64,000 nucleotides of DNA, taken from assembly GCA_039654915.1 (NCBI GenBank), contig CM077597.1, positions 75,952,001 to 76,016,000 on the forward strand, written 5' to 3'. The position numbers and the translations under genes are program-made. Below, piece after piece: positions 50,962 through 63,431 of this stretch (positions are counted from its first letter, which is position 1; every line of letters begins with the position of its first letter). A model generated the notes under the pieces. The model saw nothing but the letters and a program-made list of their open reading frames with translations, was not told the origin of the DNA and ran no database searches. Source of the stretch: Aquilaria yunnanensis. Taxonomy: Eukaryota; Streptophyta; Magnoliopsida; Malvales; Thymelaeaceae.

Positions 50962-51274
50962 ACAAATCTGTGACTAAATGTAAGTTGGCTCTTCTTGTTG
51001 AACTTCTCCTTTTGATTTGTACGGACCAAATGCTTTACCATCTTCTGTTCTATTTCTTGGTTTTGTTATTTATGCTATGCTTGTATAATTCTCCAACAAT
51101 ATAACTAAATTGATGTTTTTATTTGCTAATGAAAGAAAGAACACTCATAAGTATGTATTTTTGTTAGAAAATTTGAATGGGATATTACGAGTCTATTTAC
51201 TATTTAGTATCTAGATACCAAGTTCTTTCTTCCTTTTTCTTTTTACTCCTGAAATTGTAGCTAATTGGCATAAG

Positions 51275-51785
51275 GCTCCAATTCTAACTTGGGTGGAAAA
51301 GAATCAATTCCTTATTGAATAGTTTGAGTTTGAACTTGATTTGTTCGTTATCAAATTGGTCTTAAACAGTCTTGAGCTTGAAGTTGAGGCATATGCAAAA
51401 TTTGAATCCTTAACAAATTGAGATCGAGTTCAATATTGTTCTGTTCATATTTTTATTGTGCCTAAAAAGCCTAATATAACATTAATATAATATAATTAAT
51501 TTATTAAAATTAATAATACTCTAATTCCTAAAATCTTAATTTAGCTCTTATTGAGTCTAAAGAATCTCAGTTTAGCTCAAATTGTGCTTTACCATACAAG
51601 CCAAGCTTCAAGCCTATCAAACTACTAAGTCGAGACTGAGCCTTGTTGAGCTGAGTTTCATTCCCTATTTACTGAGCTCATCAAAATTGTGCTTGAGCTC
51701 TAGCTAACCTAATCTTTAATGAGCCAAGTTTTGAGGTCGGGAGATTGGGCTCGGCTCAACTCAGTTTGTTAGGTCAGTCAATAGC
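51275..51785. repeat. Possible fold-back repeat rich in GAGCT/TTGAG motifs
   Basis: Repeated TTGAGCTTGAAGTTGAGGC- and GAGCTCTAGCTAACC-like words in both directions, as in plant 'GAGCTCGAGC' fold-back MITEs. The ends could not be fixed. Confidence 0.35.
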
Positions 51786-51789
51786 AAAG

Positions 51790-52954
51790 GTAACTTTTCC
51801 CTAATCTGAAGAAGTCTTCTATATGGTTAGATATTCTTTGCAATTCTCATAGGCAAATTAATGGTAACAACAATTCTATCTGGGTTTAGCATGATTATTC
51901 GATCTTGGTAGTCACCTCGGGTATTCTAAGGGCATTGAGCTAAAACTTTTTAGGTCATAAAAATCTCAAAGTTTTAGACTTAACAATGGGGATTCTAGGT
52001 TAGAATAGGGAACATATACATTTTATCTCCCTTATCAAATATCAAACATCATTCTTATCCTATCAACCTTTTTTTTTTTTTCTCACAGTCTAATTCTATC
52101 CACTAGGAAGGTAAGCCAAATGGATGATACTAGTCTGAGATGGTTATGTTTTCCAATTGCTCAACCAAGCCTCTCTCTATATGAATCTGAATTTTAGTTG
52201 TCTTGGACTTACTAAGGACCCCAATCATTCTACATCTGTAAAAAGCCCTAGGCACAAATCTTTAATAGAAATTCAAGGTCTTTCTTTGAAATTGTCTTTT
52301 AAATGTTCTTCCTACTATGTCCAACCTCATTGTTCATTGTGGTCTCATCAATCCCTGGTGTTTGAGATGCAAGTTGAATGAGTGGTTCTTTTTTCATCTT
52401 TCCTAGTTTTACTGTGGTTTCATTGAGATATAGGGTAATTTTAGTGTTGGTCCTCTATCCACATGCTTTTAGTCCTTTGACTCATGACTTTTGAATAGTA
52501 TGGCTTTTCAGATGAAATGGCATGAGAATTAGCTCAACTTTTTATTTTATTCTTTATGGACTCTCTAGCTAGGTAGGAATGATTTTTTAGAATATCCCTT
52601 TTAACACCCAATCTCTCATCTACAGAAAAATGTTCTTCTTTAAGGACTACACATTTTGAAAAATTATAAGTAGTTTATCTCTATGTTCAAGATAAACCCT
52701 CCCCATTTTTAGCTCACATGGGGTTCTTGTAAAGGCAGAAGTCAATTAGAGACTCCGTAATTCTTTTTAGTTTACAGAGCTAGCATCGTCCTTTAGGCTT
52801 CAGTACAGCTGAGTGATTATGGATGGATGTCAATGCTCTTCCTAGACTTCGAGAAGGACAAGGATGGCAGGATTATGAATTTGTCTTTAAAGTGGAGCTA
52901 GTGGCTATCAAGGGAGCAATGTTTGCTTTCTTGAGGCTTTCTTTCTTTAATATT
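51790..52954. other. Decayed retroelement-like sequence
   Basis: Broken plus-strand frames have a LINE-like flavour (SIWV near 51887; WMDVNA...VFKVELVAIKGAMFAF near 52820-52930, like an RNase H segment). Too degraded for a firm call. A MITE is inserted at its 3' end. Confidence 0.35.
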
Positions 52955-52956
52955 AC

Positions 52957-53207
52957 TCCCTCCGTCCGACCAATTTTGTCCATTTGGTTTGGTGTATAGA
53001 TTACAAGAAAGTAGAAAAAGTTTGTGTGTTATTTCTACTTTTACTTTAATATTTTGCATGTAAATCAAGAAAGTTAGAAAAAGTTGATATTAAAATAATA
53101 GTTTAAAGGGTAGAATGGTAAAGTAAGTTACTAAATATGAAAATGTTGTAAAGATTTTGAAACAACACAAAAAGAAAAATGGAGCAAGATTGGTGGGATG
53201 GTGGAAG
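52957..53207. mobile_element. Stowaway-like MITE, 251 bp
   Basis: Left end CTCCCTCCGTCCGACCAATT; right end in reverse complement CTTCCACCATCCCACCAATC. TA on both sides (52955-52956, 53208-53209). Size, ends and TA target are typical of Stowaway/Tc1-mariner MITEs. Confidence 0.85.
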
Positions 53208-53576
53208 TACTATTCTTTCTGATTACTCAAAAGTGATGGTAGCTTTAGCAGAATGTATGGCACTTAGTCCTTCTATGGCAAGCCTAGTTCAAGATAAAGT
53301 AGCTTCAATAGAAATCCTACATCACTACTTTTTTTGTAATAGTGTCACAAGAATGTGTATCTCTACCTCATGATTACTCCACTCCTTTACTTTCTCTTCA
53401 TCCTTGTTAACTTTTTATGATTTTGAATGCCAAAAAAAAAGTTTGACTTGTAATTTGCCCAGCTTTGTGAATTGCACTGCCTAATTTATGGTGCACTTTG
53501 TTTATGAGGATTCATGGCTAGGCTTTTTTCGCCTTACCTTTTTTTTTCTTTTTTTAAACAATATTCATAAGTATTA

Positions 53577-54705
53577 CACCATCTGTCCTAACAAACTTAC
53601 TCCATTTGGGTTTGAATGCATATTAAAAAAATTGTCTATTTTCCTTCATCTTTTTGATTATGCCTTTCTATTGACCACCTCTCTTTGTCTCCCTTCATGT
53701 GTTCATTGTCTCTCTCTTTTTTCCTAGTTGTAACTATGGCATGTGTTTGTGTTGATTGGGACCCAAATTGATAGGATCAAAATTGATATTCTATCATATG
53801 CTAAAATCACCCAAGCATTCTTAGGGTCAAGGATGATGATTTTGAAGGCAATGACCGCTCTTACCTTGAAAGGCAAGGATCCAATCTTAAGAATGCTTAG
53901 TAAAAGGCCCAATCTGCCTTCCTCAAACCCAATATTCCCTGATTTACCACTCATTGAAGGTAAAACTGACATGGTTGGCATGGCTGGCTTTCAAACCAGA
54001 TGCTAGAGAAGTGATTAGAAAATTACAAAAAATTCCTAAGTAAACCCAATCATGCTATATAAATCCTCATTGCTCTAAGATGCCAAACATAATGAGCTAA
54101 AACAACTTTTAATCTTCTTTAGTTCTAATGGAAGTTATTGTGTGATGAGGATTGTAGATTAATTAGGGCAACAGATTAATTAAACATAAACCAATTTCTT
54201 TGTTAGCCCTCCTTGAATTCGACATCAACATGTTGCTTCTTTTTGTCTCCAACCCTAGTAAGCTAGGAAAAATTGGAAAAGATTGCTAGCAACAACACAC
54301 CAAATCTGGAAAATCATCAACGAACTGAAAGTGAATGAGCAAGGATCTAAGAAGCAAATCAAGGTCATTGAGATTGTTAGAAAGGCGGTGGAGGTCATGT
54401 CAAGGTCAGTTGGACAGTGATTAGAGCTTACCACCAATGAACAAGAGAAAGCTACATTTGTCAAAGAAAGAAGAAATAAAGGCTTGAAGAGAGATAAAAA
54501 AAAAAAGAGAGACACAAAAAAAAAAAAGTTGTGGCCAGAGTCACAAGTTAAGGACAGGAGAAAAAGAGGCTTGGAGAGTGGTGAATCAAAGTTAACAAGG
54601 GAATAATTGTCATTTGTATGATAAAATTTACCAAATAAGGTACTAATACAAATAAATTAGGACATCCCAAAAAGAAAGATGGAGCAAGATTGCTGTGAGG
54701 AAAAG
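53577..54705. mobile_element. Related MITE ends about 1.1 kb apart
   Basis: Left end CACCATCTGTCCTAACAAAC with ACTCCATTT. Right end in reverse complement CTTTTCCTCACAGCAATC with TTGCTCCATCTTTC, closely matching the right end of the MITE at 52957-53207. The spacing suggests a MITE enlarged by internal sequence, or two separate partial copies. TA duplication is clear only on the left. Confidence 0.4.
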
Positions 54706-56007
54706 AATACAAGTTAATTATAAGTTGAGACAAAAAAATTGAAAAAAGTCCATTTAAAGGGTTTGGTGGATTTTTTTCCCCCTATTTGAAGGCTTGAATT
54801 TTGGCCCTCAGTTTAGGGGTAACTTTGGTATACTTACAAGTTATCAATTAAGCTAAACATCAAATGCCTTTAGTGTCTTGCTAACTTGTGTTTTTTAAGC
54901 CATTGAACCTGCACATCTGTAGGATGGAAATATCAACATACAGAACATTATTTGATGTATCAAAATTGGAACCTAACATGATCTGAATTATTTCAAATGT
55001 CAAGGCACAATTCAACTAAATTTAACTCAATCTAATTAGAAGAACTAGCAAAATTTGACAAACCCCAAACTCAAAATAATGTGGGATATGTTCTAAATGA
55101 GTATGAAAAATAAGCTGAATGAAGCAAGAAAATCTCAAATGGAACCAAAACTGAAGCCCAGTTTAGCTTTTGTTATGGTTGTCTCTTTAAACATTATAAT
55201 ATGTTATCTTGAAAATTTATCAAATTTCTGTAATTTAAGTGTCCTATCTATTTTTAAGTCACTAGAATTTTTTATTTTATGGTTGGCATACAAAAACCTA
55301 TATATATATATAATTTATTTTCCTTATTCAATATTCTACCAATAACATAAAAAATACTCTATTGCCTTAGATATATTTTACAAGTAGATTTTTGTGTTTC
55401 CTCTTAAATGAATTGTGTCATTAAACCTAGTTTCTATTCATTTTAGGCTTTCTGGCTAAGTGATGAAATGACCTGAACTAATGCAACCTGAATAAAAAAA
55501 TGACCTAAATCCTAAAATATGTAAATTCAAAATGGCTGAAACCAAAAATATCCAAAATTTTTTGATATAATATCCAAAATTTAGTTATTAACTTTAATTG
55601 TTCTACTAAAATAGGCTCCAACGGTTAACCAAAACTTGAACCGAAACCCAAATAACCCATTACAATTGGACCAGGGACAGAAAATTAATTTTGACCCTGA
55701 AGAAATTAGTTAACTAGCCCAACATGAGTATGAAAAGTCATTTCATTTGTATCAACTCAAACTCAACCCAAGCCCAAAATGATAATAACACAATAAAACT
55801 TAAATATAAGTTTGTTTTTACATAGAATCAATATTACAATAAATAGGGTTAAAGAAGATACATTTATAATACATGGACAAGGAAAATATCAACTTGTTCA
55901 AGAACTCACAAGGAAAAGGTGGATAGCCTCTTTATTTTTAATGCTTTTCCATCTCATCGAAGGATGTCTTTTTCCTTATGAAGTAAAATAACTATCTCAA
56001 TTCCTCT
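54706..56007. other. AT-rich, no gene seen
   Basis: No recognisable coding or structural element apart from a short (TA)n run near 55302. Confidence 0.4.
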
Positions 56008-56729
56008 TTGGCATCATCTAGCTATTCTAGTCATGCTCGCCATGCACTCATCAAGCAAGGTAAACGTCAAGTGAATGGTAGGCAAAGTCATGGGGGCAAA
56101 ATCATTCTAACAACAATTTGTTTACAATGTCTTCAGCCACCCTCATTCTTTTCTGCTGAACAAATCTTGCCTAGCTTTGATGACCTACACATCAACTCTT
56201 TGAACCTACAAAGGTTTATGGCTAACTGCCACATGCTTGATATGGGATGTCCTAGGCAATATGCTAAGGCTTATATTTGACCAACCTCATAGAACTTTGG
56301 GAGGGCTTGGAAAAGGTTGAGACTTATCATAGCTAGCTTTAAATGAGGTAAGTCGGATAAATTGCAGCATCTTAATGGCCTGGTCAGTCATCCTAAGAAG
56401 GTACGTTCTTTGCCACCATGGTTCTCTCAAAGTTTGTTTAAACATATATGTCTTTTTCTAATGCATAGGTGGCAGAGGATATAAAGTTTCTTGCCATGCA
56501 GCTTTATCAAAAATCAAGGGTAATTTGAGCAAAAAAGAAAACTTGAAGTTTGATCACCATCAAGATCCAGACTTACCATGAAGCTCCTAAGTTTCAAATG
56601 CCATAGTTTGGGGAGGGTAACGGCGGTGCATCATGTTTAATCCTTGATCAATCATCATTGTCCCTATTTCTTATTTCTTATGGAAACTAAGCCCTAGTTT
56701 AGTAATGTTTATGGCTTCCTAACCACTTT
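56008..56729 (+). pseudogene. LINE fragment, second copy
   Basis: Resembles part of the LINE at 34372-50848. 'gtttgatcaccatcaaga' and 'catagtttggggagggtaa', ending in 'cttatggaaactaagccc' (56550-56695), correspond to 'gtttgaccatcattaaac', 'ttgtttggggtggctgatgg' and 'tgatggaaacaaaatcc' near 46770-46920, the ORF1-ORF2 junction and endonuclease start. LPPWFSQS and LFLMETKP are readable. It is cut at 56729 by the LTR retrotransposon. Confidence 0.55.
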
Positions 56730-59379
56730 TGTTATGGCCCTCCTAGCGAAATGCTCAGTGAGCAACGTAAGTTTATAAATTTCTAGCTTAAATTCCTTAA
56801 TTAAATGTGAATTAGCAGAATTATGTAAGTCACGCACGGTTTAGTTGGTTTTGAGTGGTTTATGCCGCTAGGTTTGCTCGGGGTCAAAATGGTCATTTTA
56901 CACCCCAAAGGGTCAGGATGAATCCCGGGAGTTAAAAAGGTGTTTTGAAAAACTCAAAGCCCAAGTTTGTATTTTTGACTAAATGATTAAATACCCTAGT
57001 TACTATTTGAAGGTAGGGTATTTTTGCAAGTTTTAAAAAAGTTTGAGGGGCACTTTATGGCTTTTTAAACTTGTTTAGGAAGGGGATTTTGGCACTATTG
57101 CCTCATTCTTCCAACTCGAATTCACAGCCCTTTCTTCCCCTCTCCATTTCTTGCTCAATTCACTTCAATTTATTGGTTTCTTGGCAAATTTGGAAGCTTT
57201 TCTTGGTGCCCAAGTGGATGAAAGCTTGCCTTGCTTTTGTTTTGTGATTTTGGAGCTTGTTAAGGCATTTTTAAGCTTGGGATTGCTTGAATTTTTGAGG
57301 TAACTCTTTGTTCTTGAATTTTTCATGTTTCTTGAGCTTAATCAAGCTTGGGTTTTGATGGGTTCGTGCTAATTTAGTGCCATGAGCCTTGTATTGCTTT
57401 GAAACCTAGGAAAATCCTTAGCGGAGCCTTGGATTGTGATGTTCTTGGCTTGCAGTGTTTGATTGTTGCTAGTTTAAGGTTAATTGAGATAAGGGATTTA
57501 TGATTCATGCATATTTGATGCCATTCATTGCTTACTTGTGGTAGAATTCAAGTAGTTTTGTGAATGGCAGAGGTTAGTGGATGGTATAGGTTATGTTGGA
57601 CTACTGATGAATTCAAGCTTAGTGTGTTGTTATGGTACACCAAGAGCTTGAGGAAAATGGTGTATTATGGCCTAGTGCATGTGTACATGTAGGTTTGAGG
57701 CAAGTTGAGGCATTCTTAGGGCCATTGGAAGACATTGGAAGCCCCCAAAGAGCCTTAGGCACAAAGGAGAACGTTTAGGCCTTGAAGGCCTAGCACTGTA
57801 GTTCCCAGGACCCCATTTAGAACCCAAAGAAAATGGATTATTGTGCCTTAGTGCCGGCTCTAGCGCCTAGGCGCTAGCACTTGACAACATTGACATGCTG
57901 TAATATTTTGGCTATAACTTTTTGCTCGGGTGTCTGATTGAGGTAACTCAAGACTCTACGTGAAGCTAAGAGGAAAGGCTAGAATTTGCATACTTTTCCC
58001 AAGCATGGATTAGCCTATTTTTATTGGTGTTTTCACTAAAAATAAGGGGATATTTGGCCACAATAGAGCACCATTAGTCGGGTGAAGGGTTTAGTATCAT
58101 TGGGAGCCTAGTTTGACCTTTTGGTTTGAGGTCCCAATACAGGAACCCTAGTCCACCTAGGAGAGTCCAATGGAACCTAGAATTTATGAGTCCAACTATG
58201 ATCATTGCCACTCCACTAGGGTGAATCAAGTAATGGAGGATAAGTAAGTGCCTTGTGCAAAGGTTTAGTGTGCTTGTGGCCTAAGCAAGATTACTTGAGG
58301 TGCAAGTGAAAATCTGGTACACCCTTGGTAAGGTTTTAAGGTAGAGGCCTAGTACACAAGTTACCTAGATAAGTCTAAGGACTTGAGGGACTTTATGGAG
58401 ACTTAGTACACCTAGTGAGTTCTTTGGAACTCAGACGAGTTGCATTCACCATGTTCATCTGCACAACAACCAAAGAAAGTTTAAAGCTACTGCATCGGTA
58501 AACTAAGGCTTACTAGAAGTGAGTTAGGGGCCAAAACTCGCTAGGCACGGAGTGACGCCTATGAAAGGACTATGAAGAGAAGGGGTCCCAAGAGACTCGA
58601 ATATATGCGCATATGTTAGCCCTCAGACTGCAAGTGCTCGCAGTAGACTTCATATATTATTTATATATGTGTGTCCTCAGTATTTTTCTTGTAGGTTAAA
58701 GGATCCCTTACTGAGAATCTTTGATTTTCACTATCTTAGCTTTTGTTGTGTAGTTTTGCATGTCGTTGAACCAGTAACTGTTGAGGGTTGTTGAGCTAAG
58801 CTCATGAGCAAGTATATTGTTTATTTGAATATCTATGATTCTAGTTTGTGGTTCACTTGTTGGTTAAGTTGTGGAGCTAACTATAGTTGTCTTTTTGGCC
58901 AATAGAGGTTACAAAGCATAAGGGAGGGATTTAGAGCTTGCCATCGGGAGTTGCTCTAAGGTTGGAGCTTAGTTATGGATCTTAGCAGTTTTGTTCAGTG
59001 TATAGGTTTCATACACTAGTTTGCCTCCAATGCTCATGTTGAGTAGTGTACTTTAGAGTCGCTCTTGGGTACGAGCATAGTCTATTTTTGTATGAATGCT
59101 TGCACATGGTTAATTATGAGTAGTGAAACTCATAAATGTTTTGTATGCATTGATGATTTTGATGTTGGCTTTTAATGAAACGTCATGGCAATGTGTTTTG
59201 CTTTATTTACTTATTTTATTACTTATGTCAAAGCATTACTGTGCATGGTTGCATAGATGGTTAATTAACTAAAAGAATGAAGGTTTTAACTGGTGTGCAT
59301 GTAATCAATTAGCCAATTGTGACTAGTATGGGACTCATTCTCATAGGCTTCCTAGGCAGACCCATGAGGGGCTATCTCA
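56730..59379 (+). repeat. 5' LTR, about 2.65 kb
   Basis: Begins TGTTATGG and ends ...CTATCTCA just before the primer-binding site. Its first 570 bp match the partial 3' LTR at 63432-64000, for example CTCTCCATTTCTTGCTCAAT and GGTGCCCAAGTGGATG in both, with scattered differences of roughly 10-15 % by eye. It contains an 18-bp perfect palindrome at 57860-57877. Confidence 0.8.
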
Positions 59380-59382
59380 GTT

Positions 59383-59394
59383 TGGTATCATAGC
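59383..59394 (+). other. Primer-binding site (initiator tRNA-Met type)
   Basis: TGGTATCATAGC, one base from the canonical TGGTATCAGAGC complement of the initiator tRNA-Met 3' end, three bases inside the 5' LTR border. Confidence 0.8.
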
Positions 59395-62300
59395 TCAGTC
59401 CTGGTCATTGGAGGCTAGGAATTGAGATTTAGTGGATTGTCCTTGTACTAGGGTAGTTAGTACTAACCAACATCTGCGAGTTGTCATTTGGTTTCGGCTG
59501 CAGGTTGCAATGGTGAAACTGGGTCAAGTTTGCTTTCGGATGCTGAGGTCCAAGAATGGATCCTAGTAGTCTAGTGTGGCAATGTTGGGGCAGTTAATTT
59601 GGCTTGGTCCAAGGTAGAACAACATCTTGGTGCAAGTAGTTGGGATGTGACCACCATCCTAGGAAGTTGTTTTGGACCTCAAACATGAGGTAGGCTATAT
59701 GATCCGTAAGACTAGAAGGATATGGAAACCCCTAAGGCGAGGACTACTACAATGCTGAGTTGGTTACTCTAAAAGTGTCAAAGCTTGAACCCACAAACTT
59801 GGATGGGTTAGGCAACACTAAAGAGACCCGAGGGTGCACTAACCTCAATGATAAACACTTGATCATGTAGCCTACAAAGAAAGGGTATCATTCTCTTACT
59901 TTTCCCATCGAGAATAGGAGCTTGAGGCCAAGTTTCACCAAGGCCTTGAGCTAGCATATGAAGGTGCCTAAGAATCATCAAGGAGGGCATTGGCAAATGG
60001 TGCATCATGCTGCAACTCTTGATAGAGTGTTAGGCGAGCTGAAGACACGAGACTACAAAGTGGAGGTTTATTCATCCAACCTTGTAGGAGCATGGCCGAC
60101 AAGCCCATAGTGCGATAGTGAATAAAAGACCGAAGAACAAGAACTGATCATGAGGAAAAGGGCTAAGGTCCAAGGGCACAAAGAGTGTATCACTCTTAGC
60201 TTACACCTAGGAAATGTTGCCAACTGTTTGAGTAGTCATTGAACTAGTCTCATATTTAGGCTTGGTTAAGTTAAGACCAGCCTAAGAAGTTTGTTCCCAT
60301 TAGTTGTTGCCACAAGAAGTCGACCTAGTTCACCAGAGCAGTCGTCGAGGTAGGTAGCCACCAGTTGAGTACGATGCGTAGCCATAGTTATCTCATGGGT
60401 AGTGCATGGCTAGTGTGAGGTAAGTCTTTAACCCTTCATTAGTAGTCTAGTTACCCTATTGGTAAATTCTAGCATCAATTTACCGGAAAAATTTTATTTT
60501 GGCTTGATGGGTAGTAGTTTTAAGTTGGGTTAAAGGCTAACTCAAGTGCATTAAGAACCCAATGATGCACCAAGTATTGCGTTAATACCTAGCACCCTAG
60601 GACCTACTTGTTAATGCGTGAAACCACATAAGTGGAGGCCTAAGTGGCTTAGATTGGAAATATTTCAAAGTTTCATAGGTTGTCTTCTTGAGTGAGTTGG
60701 TTCAATGGCCTAATTGATAGCGAATGACTGACTAGTTGAATGGATGAGTTCCTTAAAGTAACTAAGCAATAGAGTAGTTCAGTCAAATGCCACAAAGGTA
60801 AGTAGGTAAGTTTTAATTTTTATTCGTAACCATTAAATGCATGAGGCAACCATGTACGGAAAAAAAGTGGAAGGATCTCATCCGAGGGTAGATAGATGGA
60901 TAGACTTGTCCGTTCATTAACTGTATACCCTAGGTTTGAGCTAGTAGAAGTAAAGTCCTTGCTAGGGTTCGGCATGATTGCGACCCAAGCAATAGGAATG
61001 ACTACTATGGACTGAGGGATAGTTGGTGACTTATGGTCATCAGCTCAAGGTTAAGTGGAGTCCAAGGTCATCGAGTTGACTTGTGAAAAAAGAAAGACTC
61101 CATTAGTGAAAGGTAAATGACTAAGGTCTAAGTGGAACTGAGGACACTGTGGTGATTGCTGGATGTTTTATGTTAATGCTAGTAAGTTAAGGGAACATTG
61201 AACTATCAGGTCGAAGATGACCAAGTGTTTCCAGAAAGAGGATGTTATGCATCAACCCTAAGAGGTAATGTCCAATGAGTACCCATAGGGAAGAGTTCAC
61301 TATGACCAATCGAGAGTCGACTCATAAGTAGCCACAAAGTAAATGTAATCTCCACTTAGTTAAGTGTCATGCTTAGTAATTAAAGTGCCAGGTCAAGTAT
61401 AGGTAGAATTGTGCTCAGGCATTTGTTTTATGACTCCGGCAGTTGTTGTGTTTACGGAGTAGAGAGAAGCTAAGGGTTGAAAGCCTAGTCAGTGAGGATA
61501 TTGGTTGAGCTAGTTAAAGCCTAGAGTTAGAGCATTTCACTAGGCCCTAATGCCTTCAAAAGGAAACGCTTGTGATCTGCATGATTGGTCAAGGCTAGTG
61601 GGTAAGCTCACAACTCCAAGGGATAGAACCGGTCCCGAGATGTATAGCTGGAGCACTAGGCGTAGTTGTAGGGGATGAGCCACCTGAGTGATTTTCTAAG
61701 GCTAACCACTGCCCGATAGTTAACTATAGTCAGTTCTCCCACCAAGTAAGTTGAGTGGATGTGGTGAAGCCAAGGGTACATCCTCCTGATGAGAGGTCAG
61801 CATGGTGTATGTAAGGTATGGTAGTTGAGCATGGATGTTGGAAATGACCTTTTTTTGTAACCATAGTTTAAGTGAAGAATGGTGGCCATGGAGATGCTTG
61901 AGAGCGTTAAAGGTCAGGAGGCTTATAAGGTGGTCAAGGAATCAAGTAGGACGGGAGGCATGTTGGAGCCTAGTGAATGGGCCGATGTGTCTAGTCAACT
62001 ACCAAGCCAAGGATGCCTAAGTCACCCTAGGACCAAGTAGTACCTTACAACTTAGGAAATGACCCATAGATGCTTCGAGCATAAGATAGTTATTGGTGGC
62101 TAAGAAGCAAGTATACAAAGTACACACCCAAAGATCTAATCCAACACATGTAACATGTTAGGCTCTATGTGCAAGAAAGTAAGAAAGTGAAGAGACTAAG
62201 TGTGTAGGATTTGGGCACCTAAAATACTTTGAGTGGAGTAATTGAAGTATCAAGACCTTTGGCTTGGGTAGTTTATCGCTAGCTTAATTGTTGAATGCTG

Positions 62301-62721
62301 CAGACTTGATCCAACGGGGCACAGACAAGGCCCGAGGGCTACTAGTTGCTTGGAGGCCTTGGCATTCATGCTAGAGAGGTTTTCTCTGGTAGGCTTGTTG
62401 ATGTAAGAGACTCTAGAGTAACAAAGGTAGTAAGATCATGGTGCTCGGGTGATGCATGGGCACCTTGGCCAGTGCATCAGTATGCCTGATGCATAGGGGC
62501 CATCCGAGGGGAGCATTAGAAGACTTGTACTCAAGGGTGGGCCGGGACTTGCAACTCTTTTTGGAAGAGCCCTAGAGTATAGTGGAGCTTGGAGCAGAGT
62601 ATACCTTAAGGTGCTAGCGGTGTATATGTTAAGGCCATAGTGCACTTATGACACACTTAGTCTAGTGAATGTTAGGAATTGTCAGGTACCAAACCTAAAG
62701 TAAGGAACTGACTGTGTATGA

Positions 62722-62990
62722 GTTAGTGGACAAGTTTTATACTTGTTAAGCTAGCTTGCACTAAAAGGTTTGGTATTCGGTGATGGGTGTCGAACATAGA
62801 GTGGACCTTTTGCAATGTGAATGTTAACGGACAAGTTTAATTTGTTAAGTTAGCTTACACTAGTTGGTTCTGGCACATAGGAGATAGTGAAGGAAATTTG
62901 TTAGTGCCAAACTTTCTATAAGATCCTATCAGTGTAACGTTAGTGGACAGGCTTCTAAAAGCTTGTTAAGCTATCTTACACTAGAGGACT
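62722..62990 (+). repeat. Three imperfect tandem repeats in the retrotransposon interior
   Basis: The block GTTAGTGGACAAG...CTTGTTAAGCTAGCTTGCACTA occurs at 62722, 62823 and 62939, with spacing of about 101 and 116 bp. GGACAAG/GGACAGG, TTGTTAAG and the CTTACACTA-like end are conserved. Confidence 0.7.
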
Positions 62991-63418
62991 CAGCATAGAG
63001 TTTGGTATGGAGGATTCATGATCGCTAGATTTAATGGGACAACTTAGAGTAATTGGATGTCCTTCAACAATACGGTGTGTTGAAGGTAGGGAAAGGCCAT
63101 ACCATAGTCTTCAAGAATAAAAATTGCATTAAGGTGTTTAAACCGAGTAAGGTCAGGCTAAGGTGGGGAGAACAGTGAACAATAATTAGACTACAATTGG
63201 GCGTGAGCACAAAGAATGGCATTGGCTATAGTACCTATACGAGATAAGGTCTGATTCAAGTGCCGGAGGGCATTCGGTGAGCGAGTCAGGTAGTTTGGCG
63301 CCAAGTTGGCTGTTGTGTGACCAACACCACTTAGTAGGTTTGATTGGGATACGTTGGCGCTGTATCCTTGGATAGTGTCTTACGGTGGGGAGATTGAATT
63401 TGGAGGACCAAATTCTCC

Positions 63419-63431
63419 AAGGTGGGGAGAA
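63419..63431 (+). other. Polypurine tract
   Basis: AAGGTGGGGAGAA directly in front of the 3' LTR; the AAGGTGGGGAGAATGT junction is typical of plant Ty3/gypsy elements. Confidence 0.85.

Noticed and set aside
53743..54006. 87-residue plus-strand frame between MITE ends
   Set aside because: No domain recognised and no exon context. Kept only as part of the MITE finding.
59380..63431. Possible gag-pol in the LTR element interior
   Set aside because: No frame above about 70 codons and no RT, integrase or protease motif could be read in any frame.
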